Shown here in pieces: positions 51,439 to 61,175 of a stretch of 64,000 bases of DNA. The notes under the pieces are model-generated. The model saw nothing but the letters and a program-made list of their open reading frames with translations. It was not told where the DNA came from and made no database searches. The position numbers and the translations under genes were made by a program. Each line of letters begins with the position of its first letter. Within the stretch, counting starts at the first letter, position 1. Source of the stretch: Paenibacillus terrae (GTDB lineage: Bacteria > Bacillota > Bacilli > Paenibacillales > Paenibacillaceae); contig NZ_JTHP01000003.1 of the NCBI RefSeq assembly GCF_000943545.1, positions 124,001-188,000 of the forward strand, in the 5' to 3' direction.

Positions 51439-53661
51439 TTATGCCTGCGATTGCGCCTCTGCCGGAGCTTTCATCGTCAGACCGACTCTGCCTTTTTTCA
51501 AGTCTACATTCAGTACCCACACGGTTACGTTATCACCAACGGACACGACATCCATCGGATGCTTGACGAAGCCGCTGCGCAGCTGTGAAATATGAACCAA
51601 TCCATCACTCTTGATGCCGATATCGACGAACGCACCGAAATCAATCACATTGCGGACGGTTCCCTGAAGCTCCATGCCCGGTGCTAGATCCTCGATCTTG
51701 AGCACATCCTTGCGGAATACAGGCAACGGCAGCTCGTCACGCGGGTCGCGGCCCGGACGCTGGAGGCTGTCCAGAATATCCTTCAATGTCGGCACGCCAA
51801 CTTCCAGCTTCGCGGCCAGTTCGTCAATGTTGGACACGTTCAGCGCTTCCGTCACAGCCTTGGTGCCCAGATCGTGGGCGCTGATGCCCAGTTCAGCCAA
51901 CAGGCGGTCTACGACAGCGTACGATTCAGGGTGAATCGGCGTGCGGTCCAGCGGATTTTCTCCACCCGGTACACGGATAAAGCCAACCGATTGCTCGTAG
52001 GTTTTCGCGCCAAGACGCGGTACCTTTTGCAACTGACGACGGTTGTTGAATTTGCCGTTTTCCTCACGGTATTTCACGATATTTTTGGCAATCGTCGCGT
52101 TAATGCCCGCTACATAGGACAGCAGTGCCGAGGAAGCGGTATTCACATCCACACCGACATGGTTAACTGCCGATTCTACGACATCCTTCAAGCTTTCATC
52201 CAAATGCTTCTGTGACACATCATGCTGGTACTGGCCTACACCAATGGCCTTCGGCTCAATCTTGACCAGCTCGGCCAGCGGGTCCTGCACACGACGTGCA
52301 ATGGATGCCGCGCTGCGCTCAGCCACGTCCAGATCCGGGAACTCCTCCTGCGCCAGCTTGGAGGCGGAATAAACACTTGCGCCTGCCTCATTGACGATCA
52401 GGTACGCCAGGCTGCTGTCGCCAATATCTGCGATGACTTCAGCCACGAATTGCTCTGTTTCACGCGAAGCCGTTCCGTTACCGATGACGATCAGCTCAAT
52501 GCTGTACTGGGCAATGAGCTGCTTGAATTTCTCGGCAGCCTCACGCTTCTTGTTGTTCGGCGGTGTCGGGTACGTCACTGCCACTTCCAGCAGCTTGCCC
52601 GTATCATCTACTACCGCCAGTTTGCAGCCTGTCCGAAACGCCGGATCGACACCGAGCACACGGCGGCCCTTGATCGGGGCCTGTAACAGCAGGCTCCGCA
52701 AATTGCCCGCAAAGATAGAGATGGCCTGCTGCTCACCCTTCTCTGTCATTTCAGCGCGCACCTCACGCTCAATAGAGGGTGCGATGAGCCTTTTATATGC
52801 ATCCTCAATAACGTTGCGCAGCAGCTCTTCCACGGCGGATGAGCCTTTAATCACTTGACCTGCGACGTAATTGTGAATCGAATCGGGCGCTACCTCCAGT
52901 CCGACCTTGAGAATGCCCTCACGCTCTCCGCGATTAATCGCCAAAATACGATGAGGCGGCATTTTCTTAGCCAGCTCACGATAGCTGTAGTAGTTCTCGT
53001 AGACAGACTCTTGCTCTGCATCCTTCGCTTCGGAGGTTAGCATGCCATGATCAAGTGTATATCGACGCACCCATTGGCGAATACCCGCGTCGTCCGCTAT
53101 ATTTTCCGCTAAAATGTCCAAAGCTCCTTGAATAGCCGCCTCGGCACTGTCCACTCCCAGTTCCGCATTCACATAGGACTCGGCTTCTTTCAGAGCATCT
53201 CCCTGCTTCGGCTGACTCCAGATCCAGATGGACAACGGCTCCAGCCCCCGTTCCTTCGCCACACTCGCGCGGGTTTTGCGCTTTTGCCGATATGGACGGT
53301 ACAGGTCCTCCACTTCCTGAAGCTTAACCGCAGAAGTGATGGCAGCCTGAAGGTCTTCTGTCAGCTTGCCCTGCTCATCAATAATGCGAATGACCTCTAC
53401 CTTGCGGTCCTCCAAATTACGTAAATACAGCACACGATCTTCAATTTCACGCAGCTGATTTTCATCCAGTTCCCCAGTCATTTCCTTACGGTATCGTGCG
53501 ATAAAAGGAATCGTATTCCCTTCATCCAGCAAACTGATCGTCGTCCGGATTTGCTTGAGTGCCAGCGACAGCTCTCTCGCCACTTGTTTGACAATCCGCT
53601 CCTGGCGATCTGCTTCGTTCGGCTCCTGCCGGATTTCCGTTTTCGTTTCCTCGTTAGACAA
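51439..53661 (-). CDS. tex: Tex-like RNA-binding transcription accessory protein
   Basis: About 740 residues if started at TTG 53661, six bases after GAAGGG; ATG 53709 is an alternative. N-terminal helices with NTIPFIARYRKEMTGELDEN, a YqgF RNase H-like fold (RVLGVDPAFRTGCKLAVVD), helix-hairpin-helix part (SYVAGINATIAKNIVKYRE) and a C-terminal S1 domain (LQGTVRNVIDFGAFVDIG). Tex binds nucleic acids and affects transcription and stress tolerance. Confidence 0.95.
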   Translation of the reverse strand: MSNEETKTEIRQEPNEADRQERIVKQVARELSLALKQIRTTISLLDEGNTIPFIARYRKEMTGELDENQLREIEDRVLYLRNLEDRKVEVIRIIDEQGKLTEDLQAAITSAVKLQEVEDLYRPYRQKRKTRASVAKERGLEPLSIWIWSQPKQGDALKEAESYVNAELGVDSAEAAIQGALDILAENIADDAGIRQWVRRYTLDHGMLTSEAKDAEQESVYENYYSYRELAKKMPPHRILAINRGEREGILKVGLEVAPDSIHNYVAGQVIKGSSAVEELLRNVIEDAYKRLIAPSIEREVRAEMTEKGEQQAISIFAGNLRSLLLQAPIKGRRVLGVDPAFRTGCKLAVVDDTGKLLEVAVTYPTPPNNKKREAAEKFKQLIAQYSIELIVIGNGTASRETEQFVAEVIADIGDSSLAYLIVNEAGASVYSASKLAQEEFPDLDVAERSAASIARRVQDPLAELVKIEPKAIGVGQYQHDVSQKHLDESLKDVVESAVNHVGVDVNTASSALLSYVAGINATIAKNIVKYREENGKFNNRRQLQKVPRLGAKTYEQSVGFIRVPGGENPLDRTPIHPESYAVVDRLLAELGISAHDLGTKAVTEALNVSNIDELAAKLEVGVPTLKDILDSLQRPGRDPRDELPLPVFRKDVLKIEDLAPGMELQGTVRNVIDFGAFVDIGIKSDGLVHISQLRSGFVKHPMDVVSVGDNVTVWVLNVDLKKGRVGLTMKAPAEAQSQA

Positions 53662-53785
53662 AGCTATCCCTTCTTCCTTACAACTCTTGTCTTTCATCAT
53701 GTCTTTCATTATCACAAAAAAAGAATCAAAGCGCCAGCACGTAACGATGAAGCCAGGCCCAGCCTGCATTTTTCATCGGACACGC

Positions 53786-53815
53786 AAAAGGACAGCGCCC
53801 ACGCGCTGCCCTTTT
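53786..53815 (-). terminator. Terminator of the ndoA operon
   Basis: On the minus strand AAAAGGGCAGCG pairs with CGCTGTCCTTTT, loop CGTGGG, running into the T stretch. Confidence 0.75.
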
Positions 53816-53842
53816 CCCGTTTCACTCGTCGTTCCAAAAATG

Positions 53843-54193
53843 CTAAAAATCAATCAAACCAAGACTGATTTGTAGCGAATCGCTCACTTTGCGCATGGTT
53901 TCTTCATCCAAATGGGTGATTTTATCGGTAAGCCTTTGCTTGTCAATCGTCCGAATTTGCTCCAGAAGAACGACAGAATCGCGATCAAAGCCATGCGTCG
54001 CCGCGTCGATTTCCACGTGTGTGGGTAGCTTCGCCTTTTGAATCTGGGCGGTGATGGCTGCCACGATCACGGTGGGACTGAACCGATTGCCGATATCATT
54101 TTGGATGATCAGCACAGGTCTGACGCCACCTTGCTCGGAACCGACTACGGGTGAAAGGTCTGCAAAAAAAACGTCGCCGCGCTTTACGATCAA
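53843..54193 (-). CDS. ndoA: mRNA interferase toxin EndoA/MazF
   Basis: 116 residues. [21 protein letters not shown] and [19 protein letters not shown] are the MazF/Kid fold core with the conserved Arg and loop. [15 protein letters not shown] and SLGLIDF complete it. EndoA cleaves single-stranded mRNA at UACAU-type sites in Bacillus. It follows its antitoxin by six bases. Confidence 0.95.
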   Translation of the reverse strand: MIVKRGDVFFADLSPVVGSEQGGVRPVLIIQNDIGNRFSPTVIVAAITAQIQKAKLPTHVEIDAATHGFDRDSVVLLEQIRTIDKQRLTDKITHLDEETMRKVSDSLQISLGLIDF

Positions 54194-54199
54194 TATGGA

Positions 54200-54493
54200 T
54201 TACACCCCGCTAACTGTACGGCCCAAGGTGCTGTTTGCATCTTCCTCCGCATGAAAGGCTTCGGAGGCCATGGTCAGGTTAATTTTAGCCATCTCCATAT
54301 AACCACGCTGCATGGCTTCACGAATGTAACGTTTCTTACGTTCGCCCACATACAGCTTCATGGCCTGCCTGATAAATTCACTGCGGTTGGAATTTTCCAT
54401 GGCTACGATCCCGTCCACTTCCTGCAAGAGATGATCCGGCAAACTGATCATTATTCTTTTGGTGTTCTGCAAATTGGCCAACTTCTCTTCCAC
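54200..54493 (-). CDS. ndoAI: Antitoxin EndoAI (MazE-like, RHH)
   Basis: About 97 residues. GTG 54493, eight bases after AAGG, is my preferred start. KRIMISLPDHLLQEVDGIV and RSEFIRQAMKLYVGERKK form a ribbon-helix-helix DNA-binding domain; RGYMEMAKINLTMASEAFHAEE is the toxin-binding tail typical of EndoAI. It neutralises NdoA and represses the operon. Confidence 0.9.
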   Translation of the reverse strand: MEEKLANLQNTKRIMISLPDHLLQEVDGIVAMENSNRSEFIRQAMKLYVGERKKRYIREAMQRGYMEMAKINLTMASEAFHAEEDANSTLGRTVSGV

Positions 54494-54775
54494 CCCCAAA
54501 ACCTTGTCGCCATTGTACCATTATAACGTTATTCCCGGTAATTTATTCAAACGGAATACAAGAGAATGTATATGATATTCGTATATCATCTATGCTGTAT
54601 TCCATTATAAACTACGCAGTTCGTTTTCGTACAGGCGTTTGATCCCCGAAATACAAGTGTCAGCGGAGCCTGATGCGTCGTTTTGACAGTTACAGCGCTC
54701 TTTTCTTTCCTTTGTACATATTTCGGGACGTTCTGCGAAAACTCCTGCTTTTATCCGGTAATTTGCGTCATGAAA

Positions 54776-55972
54776 TTAATCCCAGCGGGTTGGAAGAAGC
54801 GAATTCACTCGAACGACAGGAATATCTCCCCGTGTATATACACGCGGTACCCTGTGTGCGATCATGCAGATCACCTCATAGTGGATCGTACCTAGCTTGG
54901 ATGCCAGCTCATCCGCCGCGATAGTTTCGCCGGACTGCTGGCCGATGAGAACAACCTCTTCGCCGGTTTGGATTTCTTCCGCATCTTCTGCGAAAGATTG
55001 TAAGGATACCATACACTGGTCCATGCAAATCGTACCGAGTACCGGGACGCGGCGACCGCGTATCAACACTTCGATCTTCCCACTCAGCATGCGGGAGTAT
55101 CCATCCGCATAGCCGATTGGCAGTGTACCGATCCGTTCTTCACTGGAGGTCACATACCGGGTGCCATAGCTAACTCCCCAGCCGGGAGGAAGCGTCTTGG
55201 TATAAACCACCGCCGTCTTCAATGACAATACAGGCAGCAGTTCAATGGCTTGCCGGTTAACCTCATCAGACGGATACAGACCGTATATACTGATGCCAAT
55301 CCGCACCATATTGGGGGAAAGGGAAGGGGTATCAATGGTGGCGGCGCTGTTGCCCGTATGTATAATGGGAATGGTGATGCCTTGTTCCCTTAGCGCTTCC
55401 CCCACGCCCTGAAACCGATCATACTGTTGCAGTGTATAGCTTTTGTCTTGTTCATCCGCGCGGGCAAAATGGGTGTACATGCCTTCCAGCAGCACTTGCT
55501 CCAACTGGTGAGTCTGCCGGACAAAGGCAACCGCCTCTTCTCCAGGCAGCAGGCCCAGTCGTCCCATGCCGCTGTCTATTTTGATATGCACCTTCAGCTT
55601 GCGTTCGCTTCCTTTGCGGTCCAGTCTGCGAATACTCTCCAGCACTTCCTCACTGAACACAGTCAGTGAAATATCATGCTCCCAAGCCGTTTGTACAGCT
55701 TCCGGTGAAGTATAGCCGAGTACAAGAATCGGTAGCTGAACCCCCGCATGACGAAGCTCCAGAGCTTCGTCCAGAAAAGCGACGCTCAAGTAATCCGCAC
55801 CAAGGCGTTCCAATTCCTTTGATATTTCCACGGCACCGTGTCCGTAGGCATTAGCCTTGACACAAGCCAGCAACAGCTTATCCGCTGGCAATGCCTTACG
55901 AAAAGCCTCATAGTTGGCGCCAAGGTGATCCAGGTTGATTTCGGCCCGGGTCGATCTGTATTGTGCTTGCAA
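54776..55972 (-). CDS. alr: Alanine racemase
   Basis: About 398 residues from TTG 55972, seven bases after GAAGGTG; the frame to 56050 is less likely. RAEINLDHLGANYEAFR, ACVKANAYGHGAVEIS (PLP lysine), SGMGRLGLLPGEE and VSYGTRYVTSSEER (catalytic Tyr region) are hallmarks. It makes D-alanine for peptidoglycan and can also affect germination. It lies in the conserved ydc block. Confidence 0.95.
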   Translation of the reverse strand: MQAQYRSTRAEINLDHLGANYEAFRKALPADKLLLACVKANAYGHGAVEISKELERLGADYLSVAFLDEALELRHAGVQLPILVLGYTSPEAVQTAWEHDISLTVFSEEVLESIRRLDRKGSERKLKVHIKIDSGMGRLGLLPGEEAVAFVRQTHQLEQVLLEGMYTHFARADEQDKSYTLQQYDRFQGVGEALREQGITIPIIHTGNSAATIDTPSLSPNMVRIGISIYGLYPSDEVNRQAIELLPVLSLKTAVVYTKTLPPGWGVSYGTRYVTSSEERIGTLPIGYADGYSRMLSGKIEVLIRGRRVPVLGTICMDQCMVSLQSFAEDAEEIQTGEEVVLIGQQSGETIAADELASKLGTIHYEVICMIAHRVPRVYTRGDIPVVRVNSLLPTRWD

Positions 55973-56234
55973 AATCCAGTCACCTTCTTCAATTGTTAGC
56001 CTGTAACATAGCCTCTTACCATTCGGAATGGACAAAGTCCTTACTTCCAAAGATTAATGGTAATGTTCAGAAACGTGGCTGTCAATGGCAGATGGCGTTT
56101 GCCAGCATCCTCCACAAAGAACATGACTCCCAAGCGAGAGGTGCACCCTCCTAGACCTCGGATGAACAAAAGACGGATACGGGCGGAAGCAGAGCAAAAT
56201 ACACTCTAAACCGTCTGCATCCGTCTATAAAGTT

Positions 56235-57557
56235 TTATTTACCCGATTGATCCTGTATAGAAGCGGCAATTTGTATCATTTCGCTCACAGGCAGGTCAGC
56301 ACTGGTAATACGGAACTCTATACCGTCATTCATCCAGGTCATCGTCTGCTGCTCGCTTCCCGTCAGAACGGCAAAGCTTCCTCCAATATCGACCAGTTCA
56401 CCCGCAGCCAATGATACGGCCCGATCTTTCGGACGCGCCTCCACAATCGTATAGTTATACGTTCCACTATACCGCAGCATCACCGCATGTGTACCATTGT
56501 CCTCCAGCTCCGGCGTATCCTTGATCTGTACCCCGGCCGGCGTATAGGACGGTTCAATCAAGCCGAATTCACCCATTACCGCTTCAGCAGCATCCGTGCC
56601 TGCCGATGTCCCTGTTGCTGCATCAGATGCACCCGGAGTTTGCTGTTGCGCCTCTGTATTGCTCGCTGTATCCGGCTTGGCCTCCGTATCCGTGCTCCCC
56701 GTCGCGTCCGCGCTATCCGGTTTTGACGTATCGCCTGTGGCAGCTCCATCCATCGACGCTTCTCCTGACGGCTGCTGTGCCTTCTCTCCTGCTGTTCCCT
56801 GCACTTGTCCTTGCTCGCCCGAGATTACGCCAGTCGTGCCATCAATCGTACGGGAAGAATCAGGCTGCCCGCTGGAATCCACTGCTCCGGCTGAAGGCGT
56901 TCCTTCATTTCCCTTACCTGTTTTTCCAGAAGCCATATTGCGCTCCATATCAAAAGAGTCCTTGTCGAACTTCGTATCAAACGCAAATTGATCGAATTTC
57001 AGATCCACAACTACCTTCGCATTCGCATCAGATACCTGTACCTGAGTGGGTGCATAGTTATTTTTGGACAGCCATATTTTTTGCCTTACCAGTGCGTGGC
57101 TGTTGTAGTTTGCCGCTACATCGAACACATAGGATTTATCGTCCGAAGCCAGCTGACGTGAAGCATCGCCGATAATGCTGCGAACCAGCGTTTCATACAA
57201 ATATACCTGGCCCTGATTGTTCGGCCAATCGCTTTTAAAGCGGAAGCTCTTATTCAGACTGGGCGTCAATACGAATACACCCTCATCATTTCGCAACACG
57301 ATCTGAGTAACATCCTTTTTCTCATTCGTCATGGCAATTCGGTAATAGGAAGGCTTGCGGTAGGAAATGTCCACCTTGTACTCCTGCGGCGTGTCGCCGG
57401 TATGCAGCGTCATCAAAGCTGTACCGTGGTAGCTGTTCAGGTCACTCACCACGTCACTCAAATCTTTAACCACATCATCCGCGCTCTTCTTGCCGCACCC
57501 GGCCAGCAGCAGCGTTACACACATGACCATGGCAAGCATCCATGAAATCCGGCGCAT
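56235..57557 (-). CDS. LolA-fold lipoprotein (YdcC/GerS-like)
   Basis: 440 residues. Lipobox LLLAGCGKKS at about residue 20. The next 190 residues form a LolA-like sheet domain (YHGTALMTLHTGDTPQEYKV; VVDLKFDQFAFDTKFDKDSF). A low-complexity Ser/Thr/Gly/Asp linker of about 120 residues follows, and then a C-terminal domain with YTIVEARPKDRAVSLAAG. The linker is much longer than in Bacillus YdcC. YdcC/GerS-type proteins act in germination; same gene order with alr as in Bacillus. Confidence 0.75.
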   Translation of the reverse strand: MRRISWMLAMVMCVTLLLAGCGKKSADDVVKDLSDVVSDLNSYHGTALMTLHTGDTPQEYKVDISYRKPSYYRIAMTNEKKDVTQIVLRNDEGVFVLTPSLNKSFRFKSDWPNNQGQVYLYETLVRSIIGDASRQLASDDKSYVFDVAANYNSHALVRQKIWLSKNNYAPTQVQVSDANAKVVVDLKFDQFAFDTKFDKDSFDMERNMASGKTGKGNEGTPSAGAVDSSGQPDSSRTIDGTTGVISGEQGQVQGTAGEKAQQPSGEASMDGAATGDTSKPDSADATGSTDTEAKPDTASNTEAQQQTPGASDAATGTSAGTDAAEAVMGEFGLIEPSYTPAGVQIKDTPELEDNGTHAVMLRYSGTYNYTIVEARPKDRAVSLAAGELVDIGGSFAVLTGSEQQTMTWMNDGIEFRITSADLPVSEMIQIAASIQDQSGK

Positions 57558-57599
57558 ATCATCAACCCCTTCAGCACATGTTTTAAATGAATTAGTACA

Positions 57600-57950
57600 T
57601 GTCTATGAAGGACTTGTTCGATTTATGCAGACTGGCATGACAAGCTTGAGAGCTTGGATGGCGATTTGTATTGCTACAAAAGCTTTTGAACACTAATGAT
57701 AAATTCATACCAAAAAACGTAATCGTACCCACAGGCAGTGCTATAGAAAAGCCAGTAAAACATATGTAAAAAACAATCCCATTACAAAACCTCTTTCATT
57801 AATAATGTATAAAAATACATTGTATACTATGGAAAATAAAAATCGATACATTTTGCCTACTTTTTGCGCACGAAAAAAAGCCGTTCCCTACACGGTAAAA
57901 TCCGCACAGGAAGCAGCTTTGAAATTACTTTGAAGGCTGTGTTCTCTAAT
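57600..57950. other. Intergenic region, no gene supported
   Basis: AT-rich with short frames only. Near 57888-57910 a short segment TACACGGTAAAA(T)CCGCAC repeats the 3' end of the aldolase gene (57955-57975), which may be a remnant of a local duplication. No terminator was clear. Confidence 0.4.
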
Positions 57951-57954
57951 CGCA

Positions 57955-58632
57955 TTACACGGTAAAACGCACATCTGCCTTATGACTCGTGCCAAACTCT
58001 TGCATCTTCCCTTTGACCACAGCAGTAATCGCTGCCGTACCCGGTGTGAGAAAGGTCTTCGGATCATAGACATGGGAATCACTCGTTAATACGTTACGAA
58101 CGGCCTCAGCCCAAGCCTGAATGCATTCGGTATTGACGTTGATTTTGGCGTGGTCCAATTCAATCGCCTTGGTAATCTGATGCTCAGGGATGCCGGAACC
58201 GCCATGCAGTACAAGCGGGATGCCCGTCAATTCCGAAATATGCTTCATTTCAGCAAAGCCCAGCTTGGGTTCTCCCTGATACGTCCCGTGAACCGAGCCA
58301 AGGGCAGCCGCCAATGCGTCGATTCCGGTTTCCTGCACCATACGTGAGCATTCCTGCGCATCCGCATACCGGATTCCACCTACCAGCCCGTCTTCCATGC
58401 CTCCGACCGTACCGACCTCTGCTTCCACAGAGACTCCATAGGAACGCTCATAATCTACGATTTGCCGGGTCATCGCTATATTGACGTCAATCGGATGAGA
58501 ACCGTCAATCATCACCGAGCTGAACCCCGCCTCCATCGCTCGCTTGCAGTTCTCTACTGTCCTGCCATGATCCAAATGAAGCGCCACCGGAACGGTGATC
58601 GACATTTCCTCCATTAAGGCACTGACCAATGA
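57955..58632 (-). pseudogene. fba: Class II fructose-bisphosphate aldolase, 5'-truncated
   Basis: About 224 residues remain: PVALHLDHGRTVENCKRAM, FSSVMIDGSHPIDVN, VEAEVGTVGGMEDGL, LGSVHGTYQGEPKL and LVLHGGSGIPEHQI, including zinc and phosphate ligands. The family usually has about 60 more N-terminal residues (MPLV... to the phosphate-helix before VSALMEE). Similarity ends exactly at about 58630, where the decayed module begins. No true start codon context remains. An N-terminal piece was not found to the right. Confidence 0.8.
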
Positions 58633-58726
58633 TGTAATATTAAGGTATATAGCTAAGGAAAAAAACTCCCAAATGCTAGGCGCTCAGTCTGACACTCATA
58701 GGACGCGACAAATGGCCTCTCGATAG

Positions 58727-58834
58727 CTACAAAGCCTTTCCAGCCTCCTGAACAAGTTTCTTAAGACTAATCCAATTACCAATCAACGTCTTTAGATACA
58801 GGTTACCATTGATCAACTTCCCTGTTTTGTACAT
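58727..58834 (-). CDS. 35-residue conserved small protein (module B copy)
   Basis: ATG 58834 with AAAGGAG upstream. It begins MYKTGKLINGNLYLKTL and ends LVQEAGKAL. Length and 21 of 35 residues match the copy at 15719-15826. It is the only intact minus-strand gene of module B, whose main gene is broken. Confidence 0.6.
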   Translation of the reverse strand: MYKTGKLINGNLYLKTLIGNWISLKKLVQEAGKAL

Positions 58835-58934
58835 CTTCGTTTTCTCCTTTGCTATTTAAGTAATAAATTTCGTATATAGCTTTATTAACACATTGTTATA
58901 CGATGTATAAATGAGCTTACCCTACACGTTCGCC

Positions 58935-59376
58935 TAACATCCTAAACCAAATGCTATATCCATTGCTTCATCTTCCGCTCGTTCAATGGCATGAATAAGC
59001 GATATCAAAGGTCACTGGATTCACAGCATACAATTTCATAAAATCCCCGTCTAAAAGTTGGCAGTACGTAAGATATTTTTCCTTCAATTCACGTAATAGA
59101 CGCGCGGTGCTTCTTCATTCACATTGACGATCATGCTAACGAATTCATTGCGTCTCTCAACAGTATTTAGTATGATTTGCATATCATTTCGAATTCAAAT
59201 ACTTGGATTGAGTCTGATACATTTACACCGATAGTCTGCCATTGGCGCTTGAGTGCATCAGTAATATGGTAATAATACAGCGCTGCTTCCTTTTTCCCTG
59301 TATCCGACTCCCATACTTGCTCTTTTCGAATAATTTCTTGAATAGCTTGTATGTTGGCTTTATCTTTTTTTTCCAT
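58935..59376 (-). pseudogene. Decayed copy of the 216-residue module protein
   Basis: ATG 59376 encodes an intact N-terminus (EQVWESDTGKKEAALYYYH; QWQTIGVNVSDSIQVFE) that stops at 59167. Further blocks in changing frames match the 17137-17787 gene: NDMQIILNTVERRNEFV, then after a frameshift LKEKYLTYCQLLDGDFMKLY, then AIERAEDEAMDIAFG. Two deletions and at least one frameshift are needed. Confidence 0.8.
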
Positions 59377-59394
59377 CAGGTATCACTCCTTAAT

Positions 59395-59433
59395 TATCTA
59401 TTAATAGTTATATAGTATATCTATTAATAGATA
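59395..59433. promoter_or_regulatory. Tandem operator in module B
   Basis: TATCTATTAATAG (59395-59407) is repeated at 59418-59430, where it extends to the perfect 16-bp palindrome TATCTATTAATAGATA (59418-59433). The 23-base spacing places both on one DNA face, just upstream of the decayed main gene and 106 bases before the divergent HTH gene. Confidence 0.55.
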
Positions 59434-59538
59434 AATTCAAAAGTTTTTATCTTCTTCCCGTTAAACTTTTTAACAAGTTATCGTTATTTTAAAATTGCTT
59501 ATAATTAGGATTAGATATTTGAAGGGAATTGTTCAAAC

Positions 59539-59796
59539 ATGATCAAAGTTACATTAGGCGAGTCCTTAAAAGAACTTGCGTTAACTCAACATAAGTTTGC
59601 TGTAACATACGGATTTCGTCCCAATACAATAAATGATTTTGTGAATGAGAACGTTAAAAGAGCAGACTTTGATACATTGGATAAAATGGTTAACTCTCTA
59701 AATCACTATGCTAAGAAAATGAAGATTCAACGTCACTTTACCTTGAGTGATGTTTTTATTCACGTTGACGAATCACCAGAAGAATCCAATAATTAA
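59539..59796 (+). CDS. XRE-like regulator (module B)
   Basis: 85 residues from ATG 59539 with GAAGGGA upstream. LGESLKELALTQHKFAVTYG and FRPNTINDFVNENVKRADF form a Cro-like HTH, followed by LDKMVNSLNHYAKK and a C-terminal strand. It is divergent from the broken main gene, as in module A, and is likely its repressor. Confidence 0.7.
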   Translation: MIKVTLGESLKELALTQHKFAVTYGFRPNTINDFVNENVKRADFDTLDKMVNSLNHYAKKMKIQRHFTLSDVFIHVDESPEESNN

Positions 59797-59825
59797 CTGA
59801 AATTAAATAACTAAGTTAGACAAAA

Positions 59826-59881
59826 GCACATGGGGCTGGCTCAAAAGTAGTTTTAACTACTATAGGGCGGCCTCTTTTTTG
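59826..59881. repeat. Terminator-like hairpin or insertion-sequence end remnant
   Basis: CACATGGGGCTGGCTCAAAAGTAGTTTT, given as the segment 59827-59854, followed by AACTACTATAGGGCGGCCTCTTTTTT. Stem GTAGTTTTAACTAC sits inside imperfect GGGGCTGGC/GGGCGGCC arms. GGGGCTG-CTCAAAAGT resembles the ends of IS1182-type elements, but no transposase or partner end is seen. It may simply be the terminator of the HTH gene. Confidence 0.35.
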
Positions 59882-60014
59882 CGTGAGACAAATTGTAATA
59901 CAAGGTGCGATACGTGTCAGCTCTATTCATGCATCTTCATTTTGTACAAAATCGAATTTGGTGACCAAGTTTGTCCATTGAGTATTGAAGATGCATCGCT
60001 TATCATTGCTTCTG

Positions 60015-60029
60015 TGATAATAATTCTCA
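60015..60029 (+). promoter_or_regulatory. Fur box of the siderophore-binding gene
   Basis: TGATAATAATTCTCA fits the 7-1-7 Fur consensus (TGATAATNATTATCA) with two changes, 41 bases before ATG 60070. Iron repression expected. Confidence 0.75.
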
Positions 60030-60069
60030 TTTACACACCCCTGAATCCATCAATCATACGGAGGTTACC

Positions 60070-61065
60070 ATGATCAATAAGAAATCCACTCGACAATATA
60101 CGACTATGCTCGGCCTATTCTCTCTTATGGGAGCGTTGCTGTTGGGATGCGGCACCTCGGAGAAACCTCCTGCAAACAGTAACACAACAGCACCCACTGC
60201 AGGAACGACGGCATCTACCAAGACTTCAGAAGTGGCTGCAACACGCTCTTACACAGACTACAGGGGGCACACGGTAAACATCCCCACGGCTCCCCAACGT
60301 ATTGCCTATTTCGGTGAAAACTATGGAGATCTGCTGGTTTTGGGCGTTCAGGCTGTAGGCACATCCACTTCCATGATTGAGGGCAAGGTGTATGAGAAGC
60401 AGGTTCAGAATGTGGCCGATCTGGGGTTTCCGATTAACTTGGAAAAAGCGTTGGAGCTACAGCCCGACCTGATCATTACCGCCAATACGGATGAAAAGCA
60501 ATACACAGCATTAACTAAAATCGCACCTACGATTATGTTCGATACCTTTGCTCCACTGAACGAGCGTTTGCTGCATCTCGGAGACCTGGTAAACAAGAAA
60601 AAAGCTGCCGAAGATTGGCTTGCCCAGTACAAAATCAAGGAAGCCGAAATGTGGAGCAAACTTCGCGCGAACGGTGTAAAGCCGGGGGAAACCGCTTCGG
60701 TCTTTACCTACTATCCCGGTGACCGTTTGTTCGTGATGGGACGGACAGGGCTGTCACAAATACTGTATGAAAAGGATGGTCTCAAGCCTACCCCTCTTAT
60801 TCAGAAGGCGCTGGACGAGGACAAAGGATTCGTCCAGATATCCCAGGAAGTGATCGGACAATACGCTGGGGATCGGATTTTTATTCTGAATTCTCCGATT
60901 TCGGAAGCCCAGCAATCCACCAAACAGTTGATGAAAAGCAGGCTGTGGCTCCAGCTTCCTGCTGTCAAGCAGGGGCATGTGTATGCTCAGGATATTAGCA
61001 AAACCGACAGCGATGCTTCTACCCGGGAATGGTTGCTGGACGAATTACCTAAGCTCATAAAATAA
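60070..61065 (+). CDS. Iron-siderophore ABC transporter binding lipoprotein
   Basis: 331 residues. Signal ends LMGALLLGCGTS (lipobox). After a Thr/Ala-rich linker the FecB/FhuD-type domain has SYTDYRGHTVNIPTAPQRI, NLEKALELQPDLIITAN and GQYAGDRIFILN. No permease or ATPase is adjacent; it may use a transporter elsewhere. Its sequence resembles the C-terminal domain of the next gene's product. Confidence 0.88.
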   Translation: MINKKSTRQYTTMLGLFSLMGALLLGCGTSEKPPANSNTTAPTAGTTASTKTSEVAATRSYTDYRGHTVNIPTAPQRIAYFGENYGDLLVLGVQAVGTSTSMIEGKVYEKQVQNVADLGFPINLEKALELQPDLIITANTDEKQYTALTKIAPTIMFDTFAPLNERLLHLGDLVNKKKAAEDWLAQYKIKEAEMWSKLRANGVKPGETASVFTYYPGDRLFVMGRTGLSQILYEKDGLKPTPLIQKALDEDKGFVQISQEVIGQYAGDRIFILNSPISEAQQSTKQLMKSRLWLQLPAVKQGHVYAQDISKTDSDASTREWLLDELPKLIK

Positions 61066-61071
61066 GGATAT

Positions 61072-61108
61072 AGAAGCTTATCGACACTTGTGGATAGGCT
61101 TCTTTTTT
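61072..61108 (+). terminator. Terminator of the binding-lipoprotein gene
   Basis: AGAAGCTTATC pairs with GATAGGCTTCT, followed by TTTTTT. Confidence 0.75.
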
Positions 61109-61141
61109 GTTGAACCAAAAGGAGGTATACTTATGTACATA

Positions 61142-61156
61142 TGATAACCATTCTCA
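61142..61156 (+). promoter_or_regulatory. Fur box of the AraC-type regulator
   Basis: TGATAACCATTCTCA, a good 7-1-7 Fur site, 20 bases before the GTG start at 61176. Confidence 0.7.
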
Positions 61157-61175
61157 ATAAAAGGAGCGTTACACT

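Noticed and set aside
54673-54924. Plus-strand ORFs near 54.7 kb
   Set aside because: They overlap the 3' end of alr on the other strand and lack ribosome sites.
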